A stretch of 64,000 bases of DNA from Xestospongia muta (taxonomy: Eukaryota > Porifera > Demospongiae > Haplosclerida > Petrosiidae), in NCBI GenBank assembly GCA_963693285.1, contig OY848919.1, positions 1,263,594-1,327,593 of the forward strand, in the 5' to 3' direction. The notes under the pieces were generated by a model. The model was not told the DNA's origin. It was given only the letters and a program-made list of their open reading frames with translations, and did not search any database. The position numbers and the translations under genes were made by a program. Every line of letters starts with the position of its first letter. Within the stretch, counting starts at the first letter, position 1. Below are positions 1-17,691 of this stretch, in pieces.

Positions 1-467
1 CTTTTTTCAATATCTCAGTAGCTAATTTACCATCCTGATCATGTGTACCTATATCATACAACAATACACTCACATATATGTCACGTCAGTTATTTTTTAC
101 ACTCACCCTGATAAGAGTCTACTGGTGGTATGGTGGTAGTAAGATTTCCTTGTACTTTTGAGGCTAGAGTGTGTTCCTTAGCTTTTAACAGGGCAACAAT
201 TACGTTTTCCCAGGAAGCAGAAGAGTCAATTCTGAGCCATTCTGAGAAGAGAGCCATTTTTTGATGATCAATTGACGGTTTGTCAATTTCAATTTTCTCA
301 ATTATATCACTGGACATCTTAGGTAGATGAACACCAAACTTTTGCCATTTTACTAGTGGTTCAAGTAGGTCCATTAGTTCAGACTCAGTAGGTCTGTCAG
401 ACAGTAGTACTAGTCTAGGACTATCTACTGGTAGAGTGGTAGTACATCTTGTAGGATTGTCAGACAT
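1..467 (-). CDS. Death-domain protein, 5' part only (gene continues off the left edge)
   Basis: The first coding exon is 467 down to 107, with its ATG at 465-467. It ends at a GTGAGT donor in phase 1. A second exon begins at position 48 after an ATATAG acceptor, keeps the frame (…GTHDQDGKLATEILKK) and runs off the window. Residues about 30-110 look like a Death-fold domain: six amphipathic segments including LEPLVKWQKFGVHLPKMS, a KIEIDKPS turn, WLRIDSSASWENVIVALLKA and the closing helix. The family fold would act in homotypic protein-protein signalling. The second exon hints at a repeat such as ankyrin, but only 16 residues are visible. No partner or pathway can be assigned. Confidence 0.6.
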
Positions 468-976
468 AGTGACACTTTATTATCACTAGATACTAACAAG
501 TTGTTTCAGGTCAGCATACAAACTTTTCTAAGAGATAGCTAGCTAGTTAATGATATAATAGTAACTAATAATCCATAATTTAAAAACTACTAATATGGTT
601 GTTGTTTATCAAAATGAATACTCTCAATAAGTAGTGAATGATGTTACTATAAACCAAATTACATTATGACACATTATGAATATTAGTTGTACTGTAGTAT
701 GTGCAGTCAAATTTGACAAAACTATTAATATCCACACCTTCACATAATGGAAAGGGAAGTTACTAAGATTATCCTTTAACATTAACATCAATAATCAATT
801 GTAAAGTTAATGTACAAATATTAATACATATAAAATAAACAATAACAATAACAATAATAATAACAATAATAATAATAATGATAATAATAATAATAATAAT
901 AATAACAATAATAATAATAACAATGGATATAATAACTTAATTATATTGAAGAAAAAAATTTATAATAATTATAGTC
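468..976. other. Intergenic, AT-rich, with an AAT/AAC microsatellite
   Basis: No coding feature is seen between the Death-domain gene and the 3' end of SRA1. Positions about 838-925 are an interrupted (AAT)n/(AAC)n microsatellite. Confidence 0.6.
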
Positions 977-1937
977 TTACTGAGTGTATTGTGTTGCTAT
1001 GACAACCAGTCTTTTCACTCCAACCATCCATTGCTGCACCTAAAGTAACCAAAGACAGTTTAAAGAAATACATCACATAATTGACTTACCTCAGCAGTAT
1101 GATCAACCATTAAACCAACATGTAGAGTTTCTGCAGTTTTATAGTCTTTATCTTGTAATGCTAAAAAAAGCATAGCAGTTGGTCTATATATATATTAGCT
1201 GTTTAGAACTGACCTTTCACAAGTTGACTCATTCTTTGATGTACAGTAGTAGAGATATGGCCTTCACTCCACTGCTTACTAAGTATATCTAATCTTTTTT
1301 TAATCTCAGTGTATATCCTCTCCTGTGTTAGAAAGAAGTAAAGCATACTACATATTGTAAGGTCTCATACCCAGGAAACCTCAAACACATCAACTTTCAA
1401 TGTATTTTTCATACCCAAACTTTGTGTATTTCAGGTTTGGGTATGAGACTATCATTGATCAGTACTAAATTAACGTACTTCTCAAGTACTAAATACTAAT
1501 CAATGGTCTCATACTCATACCAACATACAGGTTTAGGTATGAGTCATAGGTCATAATACATGGTATATTAATATTATAATAACCTGGATATTTTCTCGGT
1601 GAGTCTCAGCAAGTTTATTTAAGAAATTAATAACTTCGTCTGATGTTAGCAAAGTCATTTCATTACTGTCTAAATTAGTGGGTGTGGTCTCACTAGTCTG
1701 TGATAATTGAGGCACTACTGGAGGTGGTTCATTTGAGTCTAAGGTATTACGACCTGTTGACTCTGAGGAAACAGTGTCTGCAGGATACATAGGTCTCTTA
1801 GTGAAGGATATACATTTCTTGGACGCACTCCCGTGATATGAAAACTGTGGAGGATCATTCCAGCCATGTTCTAAAAGTAAAACAAAAATATATCAATAAT
1901 AATAATAATAATTGTCTTTTCATCAATTACCATTCAT
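977..1937 (-). CDS. SRA1: Steroid receptor RNA activator protein-like (SRA1)
   Basis: Five exons read on the minus strand: 1937-1931, 1870-1584, 1322-1214, 1160-1090 and 1039-977 (stop TAA), all with GT-AG introns and consistent phases. They encode 178 aa. Two signatures identify the family. The N-terminal block HGWNDPPQFSYHG followed by TKRP matches the conserved start of SRAP. The C-terminal helical bundle contains LMVDHTAEVQQWMVGVKRL, the most conserved SRA1 segment. The middle is Pro/Ser/Thr-rich and variable. In vertebrates SRA1 is a nuclear-receptor and transcription cofactor whose locus also yields a functional RNA. Whether the sponge locus has an RNA role cannot be seen here. Exon 1 codes only two residues plus one base. 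Confidence 0.85.
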
Positions 1938-2350
<413 letters not shown>

Positions 2351-3732
2351 ATGATCATGACAGCTAATAGACTGGGCTCTCATTACATTTTAATATGTTC
2401 TCTCTTCAGTATAATATTAATAGTAATCATAGTTACCTGGGCAACAGCATCTATTAAAAACGTAACTATTGCAGGTATGGACGAAACAAATACATGGACA
2501 GACAAATCAATGAATTGTTTGTTTGTTTGTTCCAACACTGCTAACAGCTGTGACCATCAAAACAGTATATACTCTAGTGACTTGTTGATCACATCCTATA
2601 TGATACTCCCAATAGAGATAGTCTTAATTCACATATTGACTATAGAAAGAGTAGTAGACTTGTACATTGCCATGTAGATGTAGTACAATAGACACACAAA
2701 GACTAATAGACTAGTACATTGCCATGTAGTACAATGTACCTATAAAGACTAGTACACTAGTACATTGCCATGTAGTACAATGTAGCTATAAAGACTAGTA
2801 CATTGCCATGTAGTACAATGTACCTATAAAGACTAGTACACTAGTACATTGTCTTGTGGTACAATATACACACAAAGTGTTAATCTTTCATTTGGTCATA
2901 TTGTCATCCTTGTGATAATAATAACTAATTTGCAGTAATTACCACATCAATAGTGAAGAGTAATTCCCATTTGACCAATAGGAGGTAACAGTGAATCATA
3001 AAGTCATGTAATATACTTTCAGTGTATTAATTATCTATGCTTTTAAGCATTTAAGAAGATTTAGGGGTGGGGTTTTCTTATAGTGTATTAATATTCCATT
3101 GTTAACGACTTGTTTCACACTACATGTGACTTGTATATTTATCAGTTCATTTTACCGCAAATGTAGGTAGTTATACAAAGAATGTTTGTAAATGTATAAT
3201 TATAGCTGTATGTCTCCATACATAAGTAGTGAATGGTATCCTCTAATATAAGAGATACTGACAGATGTCCAATTGAAGTATTTTATCAGTACAGTTATTC
3301 ATGGTGTGTGTAATTAGAGCTATATCATAGCTGGTGGTGTGAACATAGGGAGTTTTCTCTGTGTGATTGATAGGGTCATAGTTTGTAATATATTTGAATC
3401 ACGAATTTGATATACATCTGTCTTGTTTGCATGTATTTTTCTATTGTTTAGTTAATAGTGATGTTATGTTTACATGTACTTTTCTATTGTTATGTTACAT
3501 GTCATTTATGTTTACTTGTCTTTTTCTATTGTTGTGTTTACATGTGTATTATAATTACTGTTTTATGTTTTCATGTAATCATCTATTATGATTATCATGT
3601 TTACATGTATAACTTACATCATTAGATCATAGTATATCATAACTATGTTGTATGAAACCTTTTACATATATTTGTGGTTATTTTTAATGGCTGTACACAA
3701 GGAAAGATTCATTTCCTTAATTTAGTTTCTCT

Positions 3733-3802
<70 letters not shown>

Positions 3803-6237
3803 GATACAACTGGATTTGTATCCAATGAATCACTAGAGTTACTAGCTATCAAAGATCTTCATTCTTGTCTTGATGATAATAATGATGGACAAGTTGATTT
3901 GCAGGAGTCAGATGAGGTGAACTCAATAAACAATACAATATTTAACACTTTCTCTATGTAGTTTGCACGAGAACAACTTCATCAATCAACAGACAGGAGT
4001 CAATCATTTCATAGTGATGACGATCGTATTACTCTAGATGAACTCTGGAGGAAGTGGATAGGAAGTAAAGGTATTTAAAAATTCTGTTTACAAGAGATTT
4101 ATCGTATTATTATCTCTCCTATGTATGTAGTTTACAACTGGACCTGTAGTGATGTTATTGAATGGTTGGTTGATGTGGTTGAATTACCAGAACTTGTACC
4201 ACAATTCCAAAAATTACATATCAATGGAAAATTGTTGCCATTGTAAGTTGTAGTGGTCATGTATGTGTGCTGGGCACATGGATAGCACATGTACAACATT
4301 ACATCATAATTACATCATAACTATGTAGATTACATGTTATTACATGTACATGTAATCACATGTATTCATTCTTGGTGTTTTATTTTAATTTAGAATTGCA
4401 ACTAACACTGATCAATTTTTACAAAAATTGGATATCAAAGGTTCTCAAAGACACAAATTACAACTCAGAGCTACAGACGTTGTTTTGTTTGGTCCTCTTC
4501 CTAGTAAGTAGCTATAATATAACAATTGTCTCCATCCCCTCATTTACTAGTTTATCCATTCCTCAATTTATACATCCATTTATCGCTCCATTCATCCATT
4601 TATTTGTCCCTTCATTCATCCATTCAACATTTCTATATGTCATTATATTGTATTAACATTTTTCTATGTAATTACATTATTAACATTAATTAATATATTA
4701 ATTAATACGTCTCCTCTTCTCTATTAGATTCTCACTCTTATTGGAAAGACATAGTCATGTCATTATCAGTAATAGTATGTTGTATTGGACTATCTTATGG
4801 ATGGAGACAACATAGATTAGCCAATAAGAAAATAGACAAGTTTTTAGAAGAAATTCGAATTTACGAAACAGAGCTCAAAAATGTCAAAGAAAAGTGAGTT
4901 AATAAAAGAAGAAAAATGTTAAAATTTTGACTCTATTTTCAAAACACAGATTAAGACAGACAGCGGAATCAACTGATGGAAATGTCTCAACAGAAACCAC
5001 AACTAACTCTCCTCCCGATTCAATACAGACATCAGCAGAGAAGACCACGGAAGAGGACTCTTTATCCAGCGTGGTAGATAAATCACCTCCTCTTGAGTTG
5101 TCTCGGCCTCGTGCATTTTCTTGTATTGAAGAGGAATTGTGTCCTGAGACTGAGAATCTCAGAATGAGAGTATGGGCATTAGAAAGTCAGCTTGAGTCTC
5201 TAACCAGTAGCAAGTCAGCACTGAAGGAACTCCTTCAAGAGTCATGTCATCAAGAGTGGTACCATCTTGACATGAACAAGAAACTAGCCGAAGAAGAGGT
5301 CATAAAAGCTCAGAAAATGGTAAGTGGGTGTGGTTTGGTTACATGAGTGCCACGTCTACTAATTGTAGTGTGACAAGATTAAACGAAAAAGATCTTCAGT
5401 TATTGGTGCATTTCGTTTGGCAAATTCTTCAACTTTAGAAGATGCAGGATTGTTAATCACAAGAGCTGTGTAAGAATGGATGAATGGATGGATGGATAAA
5501 TAAATGAATATATGAGTGATGCATAAGATATATTTTGTTGCCATAGTAACAAGATGCAAAAGATAACGGAACATTTTGACCATTATCACAAACGATGGAG
5601 AGCAGTAGAACAGTTATGTGGTTTCTCCCTCTCAATTACCACAAGCTCCACCCAATACCCCACCTACTCATCACAAACCAGTTCCACTACAAATTCGCCT
5701 AGAGGTTCCAGGAGTAGTAGCATACGTCGTCGATATTCTCAGATGACAAGCTCAGAAGACAGAGAACTAGCTAGTTTGTCATCATACATGTCCTCTTCTG
5801 TTGACACTCATAGTGGGTCAACCTTCCCAGATGAGAGTACCATTCGTCGTGGTTATGGCAGTACAGAGTCTAATTTGCCAGGGAAAACTGAGGGGGCTTC
5901 CTCCCTTAATGAAATACCAACATGGAACTCTGCTCCAAGTTCTTTGTATCGTAAATCAAGTTTGGAGTCAGAAAATGGTTTGTCATCTACTGAGGAATTT
6001 GTTGATGGGAGGAGCCTTGCTAAATATGAACTCGAGGAGACACAAAAGTGGTCCATAGATTCTTTAGACATAATAGAAGAGGAACAGGTTGAAGATTCAA
6101 ATCCCAGACCAGTTCAGAATGGGTCTGAGTCTCATGAAGATAGTCAGTCAGAAAGCTCTTCATCTGGGTCAGAAAAACGAAAAGGTCGACTAAGTTTAAA
6201 GACTTTTAGAAAGAAATCTTACAAACAACACAAGTAG
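2351..6237 (+). CDS. STIM: Stromal interaction molecule (STIM), ER calcium sensor
   Basis: Nine exons: 2351-2474, 3804-3916, 3962-4070, 4131-4242, 4394-4503, 4728-4893, 4950-5319, 5369-5469 and 5547-6237, giving 631 aa. Order of parts: hydrophobic signal sequence (residues ~10-34); EF-hand with canonical loop DDNNDGQVDLQE (65-76) followed by ESDE; SAM domain (VYNWTCSDVIEWLVDVVELP, ~116-190); one TM helix (~197-214); short coiled coil; CAD/SOAR-like region with KIKRKRSSVIGAFRLANSST and HKRWRAVEQLCGF (to ~428); Ser-rich tail; polybasic C-terminus ending KKSYKQHK. STIM proteins sense ER luminal calcium through the EF-SAM unit and open Orai channels through CAD. The basic tail is known to bind plasma-membrane phosphoinositides in vertebrates. 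The stretch between TM and CAD is Ser/Thr/Pro-rich, unlike the continuous CC1 of vertebrates. Confidence 0.93.
2676..2875 (+). repeat. Imperfect tandem repeat in STIM intron 1
   Basis: Units of roughly 45-55 bp share the core AAAGACTAGTACA…CATTGCCATGTAGTACAATGTA and recur about four times. They are intronic with no coding content. Confidence 0.7.
3727..3801. repeat. (CT)n microsatellite forming the polypyrimidine tract of a STIM acceptor
   Basis: The CT run is interrupted once (CTCC) and ends directly in CCAG, the acceptor of STIM exon 2 at 3804. The microsatellite therefore serves as the polypyrimidine tract. Confidence 0.9.
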
Positions 6238-6457
6238 CACACATCACTCGAATCATATTCTTTATGTTGTCAAGACATAGTGCATCATCATTTCCTGCAA
6301 ATTTCTTTTTATTCAATTCTCATTTTATGTAATATTTAATTTTATCTGAGATTAAATATTGTTTTTATTATTCATTATGATCATGATAAGTTATTTATGA
6401 ATAAATAAATAATAAATAAATACTGATACTAATAATTGGGACGATGATTGGTTTGAT

Positions 6458-10817
<4,360 letters not shown>

Positions 10818-10967
10818 ACTATGTAAAGGATGGCCACAATCTACCTTTGCTGCATTGGACCGGATGAGGAGTATGTTTAGTGATGACCTCAGCTATTTCT
10901 AGACTCCATGTTTAAATAACTAGGTTATTATATGTGAACATAATATATATATATAAGGAAAAATAAA
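10818..10967. promoter_or_regulatory. Bidirectional promoter, RECQL5 / CWH43-like
   Basis: Only 150 bp separate the two divergent start codons. The interval contains a short TA run (about 10943-10954). No clear transcription factor box is recognised. Confidence 0.55.
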
Positions 10968-13759
10968 ATGGCTGATTCTAACGAGATTAAAAAGGAACAA
11001 AAAATTGAAAAGTCTCCAAAAAAGCCTTCAGAGAAAAAGTAAGTAGATACAATGTATTACATCCATTTAATGTACATTCTCTCCCAATATCTAGACTACA
11101 ACATCGTCACAGAGCACAAAGTATTATCCAGTTTCTTAGTTTAGACCAATTGGAGGACGAGGTCACACATGGATACTATGAAACTGTACCTCCAAGTGAA
11201 GGGAGTCGTAAAAGAGTGGTTGCCATGGAAATAATATATGGTATGTACATGTTTTAGTAATGAGTAGATAGAAATTAATTAAATTTTTGTTTATAATTAC
11301 AGGATTCTTGTGGTGGGTATGTTTCCAGTTTTATACTTTGTGTATCTATGGTAGTTACCTGCTATCTCCATGGCAACGGACACTGGTTGTCTTTGTGTCA
11401 TTCGTCATTGTGGTTTTTGGGTTGTGTGTGGGTGTGGTCAAGAGATTTTGCTCCACCCCTTTTGGTTTAATGACTGCTAAGATTCTCAGTTTTATGGTAT
11501 TGGCATCATACCAGTTTTCTGAACCAGTTTTGCAAGTTTTAACAATAGGAGTGGGAGGAGGAGCATGTATATTAGTGATCTACGGTAGTTTTTGGGATGT
11601 ATCAAATTTGGACAAGTAAGGAGTAATGGACACATTTGTGTTTAAAATGGATGTATAGTTCCATTCAATGGATGCACATAATAGTACATGTAAATTTTAT
11701 ATATTGTATTTATATGGACACGTGTTTCAAGAATGGACATATATTTCTCATTATATAGATATCGCAAGATACACTATCATTTGTTAGGATTTATGCTTAC
11801 TCTTTCTGTGGAGGCGTGGCTAAAAGTATTGGACCATTTAACTCAAAACTCAGTTCTAATGAACAGTGCAATTTTTATGGGTGTGGTCACTGTTGTAGCA
11901 TTGTTCAGTCAGGACAGGAGGACAACTGTATTTACTAAAGATGACATCATTTTTTTACAAAGTCCTAAAAGAAACATACCTCGTCAAAGTGATGTGGAGG
12001 GAACAGAATGGGTGTGGTTAGGGGTGGGGTTTGGGTGTGTCTTGTTTGTGTTATATAGTGTTTATGGTGAGAGAGGTCTGTTAATGAAGTGGGTGGAGCT
12101 TACTGATGGGATGTTATCTTTATTAATGCAGTAAGTTATGGATCCATTCATCTATTTATTATCCATTCTTTTTTATTCATGTATTTTTAGAATTTAAATT
12201 CTATTTTATATGTATGTCATTTTGTTCATCCATTGATCACTGAACTATCTGTCCATTTATTCATCCAGGTGTTTATTCATCCATTTACTTAACACCCTCA
12301 TCTGTCCATTATCTATCAATTATCTGTCTATTATCTTTCATTATCTATCAATTATCCGTCCATTATCTATCATTATCTGTCCATTCTTCTCTATTATCAG
12401 TGTTCTAGTCATTACAGTGTTAAGTACTGGGATATTACTTAGTAAAGACAAGAACTTGTATCTCATATGTTCTATACAATGGCTTATAATTGGTCTATTG
12501 GGCTATCTCATGTTTGTTGTCCTGTCATCCTTTACAGCTGGACTAGGAGCACTTGTCTTCTCTCTTTACTTTATGTCTCTTTGTCCACAACTATATCGGC
12601 GTCTAACAGAGTGCCTACCACATCATGTAATTCCAGTTGCTATGGTTACATACATGATATTTATACTAGTGAGTGACATTAGAGTGGGTGACTATTCTAT
12701 TTTAAACATCACCATGATGATAGCATTAACTTTGTCATCATATGGTCTACGTCAATGGTTGCCATTGGGAATATTGCTTGGAAGAGTTCGTAAGAGATCC
12801 ACCCCTAATCCTGTTAAACCCCTTCAAAGAAATCCATCCTATGTTGTGGTACTTGGTCACATGATCAGACGATTATCAACTATAATTGAAGGAGATGAAG
12901 AGGTTACAATGGAAGATGACAATGATACTGACAAACAGAGCACAGTACATAAGAGAAGATTACAAGACTTACTAGCTGAACAAGAAGAGGAGATAAGACG
13001 TTTTGAAGTGAAAAAGTTAAGAAAAGGTAATAGGTCATGTGATAGGTACTTGATGACAGTGTTTGTCATGTGATAGTCACATGTGTTATTATATGATAAT
13101 CATCTGTTATACATGTAATTGATTATGTGGTTAGTTGTTTAGCGTGTGATAATGTAGAGATTATATATTATCATTGATCTGTTATGGACTTGTTTATGTG
13201 TTGTTGTTTCAGTTTTTATGCTGTTACTGTTTCACCCAATAATTTAAGTGACATCTAACAACAGCTGCTATAAATGAAATTATGATAACAAAACAAAGCA
13301 AAGTTATGACAAGTGTACACTCCCTCATTTAAGTATATAATAATGTATAAATGTATATTACTAGTGTTAAATAAAGTCCAATATATTATTATATTGTGTA
13401 TATAACAATACATACTACTTATTAGATATAACATCATATATTGTTATCAATGAAGGAATATACAGTTACTATAGTGGTCATAATAGTGGTTGGCTTCTTG
13501 TTATAATTTAACTTGTAGTAACTATGACAACCATTGTAGCTATGTTTAATAGAGATAATGTATTAAAAGTGATTGTCTTATACCTTAACATAGCTAACTT
13601 ATAAAATAGTGTCAACTCTATATTTAGCTTGAGTACATGTATGTAGTAAGGATAATAATGTATGATTATCTGTGATGTCATATGACTTTTATTTTTGTAG
13701 CAATGATTGGTCTACTAATAGTTTCATTATTGGGAGCTGCGTTTAATATCAGACAATGA
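10968..13759 (+). CDS. Multipass membrane protein resembling the CWH43 / PGAP2IP membrane region
   Basis: Six exons: 10968-11038, 11095-11240, 11303-11615, 11759-12130, 12401-13026 and 13701-13759, encoding 528 aa. The N-terminus is Lys-rich and cytosolic-looking (MADSNEIKKEQKIEK). About ten hydrophobic segments follow. The segment EWVWLGVGFGCVLFVLYSVY plus GERGLLMKWV resembles the W…FGslvFL…FGE…RW block of human CWH43. YRRLTECLPHHVIPVAMVTY also fits that family. CWH43 and PGAP2IP act in GPI-anchor lipid remodelling in the ER/Golgi. The C-terminal EEP-type nuclease-like domain of full CWH43 is absent. An acidic coiled stretch (DLLAEQEEEIRRFE) precedes a final hydrophobic exon AMIGLLIVSLLGAAFNIRQ. 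Family assignment rests on partial similarity remembered by eye. Confidence 0.55.
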
Positions 13760-14448
13760 CTTATTGATGTTGGATTATTTAATGGACTGTTAATCATTTC
13801 TATATGATCACGTGATTGTCACATGACTTATTGTATACATGTTGTATGTATTTCTATGTATCTGATACATGTAATTGTTAAAGTTGTTTAAACTGACCTG
13901 AATATTTTATTTGAACACATTTCAACATATTGGAAATTATCAGAGTTAATTGTCTCAAAACTGTAACCCTCAATCTTTTAATTGTAAATGATAACTAAGT
14001 CTTTAGGTGAACTGTAGTGAAAATGACACACATAGTATTAATGTGTCAGTGGCTTAGCTCATGAACTAGATGATCCTACTCTTTGTTAATGACTATAGTT
14101 TGTACTAGCAATTATATGTCACTCCTGGTTAACCAATATAGAAGACTTATAGTAGTTGATTAGGTTTGGAATTTACTTATTGTTATGGTAGAAGTCTTAT
14201 GACTGTTTACCATGGCCAACAAAGAGGCAGAAGGACACATTCCTCTATGAGGTACGTAAATAACTTAGTTACAGATTTTATCAAATACATTTTAAGTTTT
14301 TTTGTTATTCATTGTTACAATCGAAGTTATATTCATTGTTATGATAAAAGTCATATGACAGGCTTCCAAGTAGAAGACATATAAACTTTGTATAGTCAGC
14401 AAATGACTAGAGATTTTTCTTACTAATACAACAATTATTTAGACTAAA
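13760..14448. other. Intergenic, no gene seen
   Basis: AT-rich spacer between the CWH43-like gene and the first Death-CC-LRR gene. It is partly repeated before the second copy (around 18491-19125), including the TTTGGAATTTACT…ATAGAAGTC segment close upstream of both start codons. Confidence 0.5.
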
Positions 14449-16702
14449 ATGGCTACTGGAGATAGTTCATTTGATGAGATATTAAATGGCGAACCAACTT
14501 TAGCTGAGTTATGTGCGGATGTTCCTATCAGTACTAACTGGTATATAATGGGAACACAACTTAAACTTGATGTCAAAAAGTTAAATGAAATTGAAGACCT
14601 ACCCAAACCTGTTCCTTACAAAGTATCAAAGATGTATGAACTGTGGCTGGATACTAATCCACAGGCTACAAGAAGACAGGTTCTGGACACACTGAAGATG
14701 AAAGCTCTTAAGCAGAAAAAACTAGCTATTGAATATGAAGAAATATTGAGGCAGTCTGTAAATAGTAAGTAATTCACAATGTATAGTGTTAACTTATAAC
14801 AACATACAACAGCAAAAGATACTCCCAATAAAACAAGTGCTACCTTACCACAATCAACTGACACTTTATCAGGTACATGACATTAATTGACATATAACTA
14901 TGTATCTAATGTAAACAGAGAAGCTGAGACTGATAGAGGAGTTAACCAGACATAAAGAAGGTGAACTATAGTACTAATAGTAGTACATACCATATGTGGT
15001 AATGTTCTATAGTTACTGATAAAGAATTAGTAGAGAAACGAGAAGAGATTAAGAAGTTGACCCAAGAGAAAGAAGGTGAGCTATAGTACTATTAGTAATA
15101 CATACCATATATGGTTATGTACTACTAACAATTACTAGATATTCTATTATATCAGATAATCTGTTTAGTTCTACAGTCTCAGTTACGTGATAAGACTAAG
15201 AAAACATCATCAGGTGACAAATTACCTCGAGAAGAACCAGATACTGGAGACGGAGTGAATGATATTTCTAAGTTGATTATAACTTCATCAGATCATAAAA
15301 TGACAGACATCACTAGTCAAAGTAAGATTTAGAAATTTTATATTATATAGTGGGAGTGATTTTGATTGGTCAGTCATGGGTGTTGTTATACATGAGTATA
15401 AATGGCTTCTATAAGGAAGTTCTATAGATATAAATATATGCTACTTTACTAATACCATTATGTAAGAAAATGCATTAAATGTAGTGTTCTGATGCATATA
15501 TGTGATATCAAAGTATGTTACATGCACATCAGTAATGTTTGAAATAGCTCTCTATTTGAGTAATATCCTAACAACAGGATTAATCTACTAAAAGCAACGA
15601 AGTTAGATATAGTTAGCAGGTGAAATATTACTTTACAAAGAGAAATATCTTACAAGATGAAACATTGTAAACACATAACAGACAAGACATAAAAATCCTA
15701 TGATACATAATGATAGTTGTCCATTGCTTGTAAATCAACTCACGATCAGTATATAGCCTGTAAAATGAGTTATCAACTTTCATGGCTGACTAATGTCTCA
15801 GTATACCCTATGTCCTGGGTGTTAGTCTAACTCTGCAGTCTTACTCAGTAGTTTTAACTGGTATTGCATGACAACTGGCCCCATCCTATCATCATCAAAT
15901 AATGCATTCTACCATTTAATATGTACATTATGATAATGTCACTCAGTAAACTCGAAAATACATATTTGTTAGAAGCCAATCAAGCCATTGATATCTGCAT
16001 CAATTGATGGTTGTCATAATAACCTAACATCTTTGTTAGGCATTTATAGTTTAAGTTGAACATATTAGAGTGTGCATATACCTATTTTCATCTGTGTAAA
16101 ATATTATATAGTAACTATGCTTTATTATAGGAGACACTGGATGTGTTGAGTGGACTAGTGATAGTGTTATACTTAGATCTATTTCACCTACTGTGGCACA
16201 ATGTACAGAAGTGATATGTCAATTAAGGAGACAACGACATACAACATGGAGTATTAAACTTGACACATTATCTCCAGAACGTTTATTAACAATACTAACT
16301 GATATTAATGAAGACTGTCAAGTTAGAGGGCTTTATATAGTGAACACTCGTTTTGATAGTCACTGTGTCACTAAACTAGCACATGTAGTAAGTAATAACA
16401 AAGGATTAAAGGATCTACGTTTTGTCTCCTCACCTCTCTTACCTGATACTTATCGTTTACTAACTACCGCTATCTCTAATAGTAAGACACTGAAGTCCTT
16501 CGACTTGGTTGATGACAAGAACATTACTGACAAAGACATGAAACACATCTGTGATCTTATTACCACTAACACAACATTGGAATATCTACATCTCAAGGAC
16601 TGTTGTAATATTACTGAATCTGGTATACAAGAATTACAAACAGCATTAGTTAATAATGAGAGTTTAAGTTTGTGGATTAATGATAAATATATCCATCTTT
16701 AG
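14449..16702 (+). CDS. Death domain - coiled coil - LRR protein, copy A
   Basis: Six exons: 14449-14764, 14813-14872, 14919-14960, 15013-15075, 15139-15321 and 16131-16702, giving 411 aa. All introns are phase 1. Residues 1-105 form a Death domain (PTLAELCADVPISTNWYIMG, then TQLKLDVKKLNEI; KMYELWLDTNPQATRRQVLD). Next come a short linker, a charged heptad-like stretch made from a 42-nt (14 aa) and a 63-nt (21 aa) micro-exon, and a 61-aa exon. The last 190 aa contain ribonuclease-inhibitor/NLR-style leucine-rich repeats (LKSFDLVDDKNITDKDMKHI; LEYLHLKDCCNITESGIQEL). No NACHT, kinase or membrane segment is present. Such a protein could act as a Death-domain adaptor or sensor. That role is inferred, not shown. 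Confidence 0.8.
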
Positions 16703-17691
16703 CAGTTATTTTTATACTATTTTGCTAATTAATTATTATATCAAATTCAAATAATTCAATTATTAGTTAAAAACTTTAGTTTCTAGTTCTTTGTCTTCCA
16801 GCAAAGTTTAAAATTTTATGCAAAAATTAATACATTTAGGTTCCAAGGTTTAAGGTTTAGAGTGTAACATTATTTTCACATTGTATTGCTATAGAACTAA
16901 TACCGCTAATTACTCTTGCTAATAAAATTAAGCAGTGCAGGCAACAGACATTGTACTTTAGTGAAAAGTTAATACTATATCTTAGACTCTATATAATCCT
17001 TAAACATTGGAACCTAAATGTATAAATTTCACATTAAAGAACAACTTTCCTTTACTGGCGTTCTCGACACATACTAAAAATTAAGAAAAGTAAAGTAATT
17101 AAAGTACATATTAATGTGGTAGTAAGTTCACTAGAATTACCACTGTCTTCTAGGTTTCATTTTTACAAGATATAATGATGTTATTTAATATGAATATCTC
17201 TAGTATGTATAGATGTCCACTTTACAGTGAGATTGCATGATATTATTATTAGTTATTGTAACATTTTGTAGTTCAGGAACCACATTATATACTAGAGTTA
17301 CTGTGTGTACATGAACACTGCTGTCAGCAAAGAGCTGGCCTTTGTTAACTGAACCAAAATTTAAAAAGCAATAAATTAATTTAAGAAATTAAAAAAAGAA
17401 AAAAAGGACTTGTTTTGCTAATTAAAGCTGATAGGACCACAGTATGAAAATGTAGACTTCCACAGCACTAGCTCTATAATACAGCAGTTTGATGCACACT
17501 GGATAAGTTGATGCAGAAAAGATTAGTTGTGAAATCACCTGCTCCTGTTGGTTGAGGTAACTGGGTACAATGACAACAAGTGGGATAAGAGTATCTAATA
17601 AGAGTATCTAATGGTAGACCCCAAGACATTGCTAATAGAAAGAATGGAGACACAGTAAGATTATGATTGGAATGGAGGTCAATCACAGAGA
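16703..17691. other. Intergenic region downstream of copy A
   Basis: No gene is seen. The first ~100 bp match the region 3' of copy B (about 24260-24390), so the duplication extends past the stop codons. Two inverted segments, about 16825-16863 and 16985-17029 (core ACATTTAGGTTCCAA), can pair. A small open frame at 17474-17686 (-) has no recognisable feature. Confidence 0.5.

Noticed and set aside
1370..1560. Repeated GGTTTGGGTATGAG and its complement in an SRA1 intron
   Set aside because: A short, diverged direct/inverted repeat with no borders or target duplication. Not enough to call an element.
13300..13700. Recurring TCACATGA / ATCACGTGA-like words in introns and spacers across the window
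   Set aside because: Frequent in AT-rich introns of many genes here. Without a background count I cannot say they are regulatory.
16820..17030. Possible MITE with ~40-bp inverted ends downstream of copy A
   Set aside because: Part of the interior aligns with unique sequence 3' of copy B (about 24577-24610), so it is not a clean insertion. Listed only as an inverted repeat in the intergenic entry.
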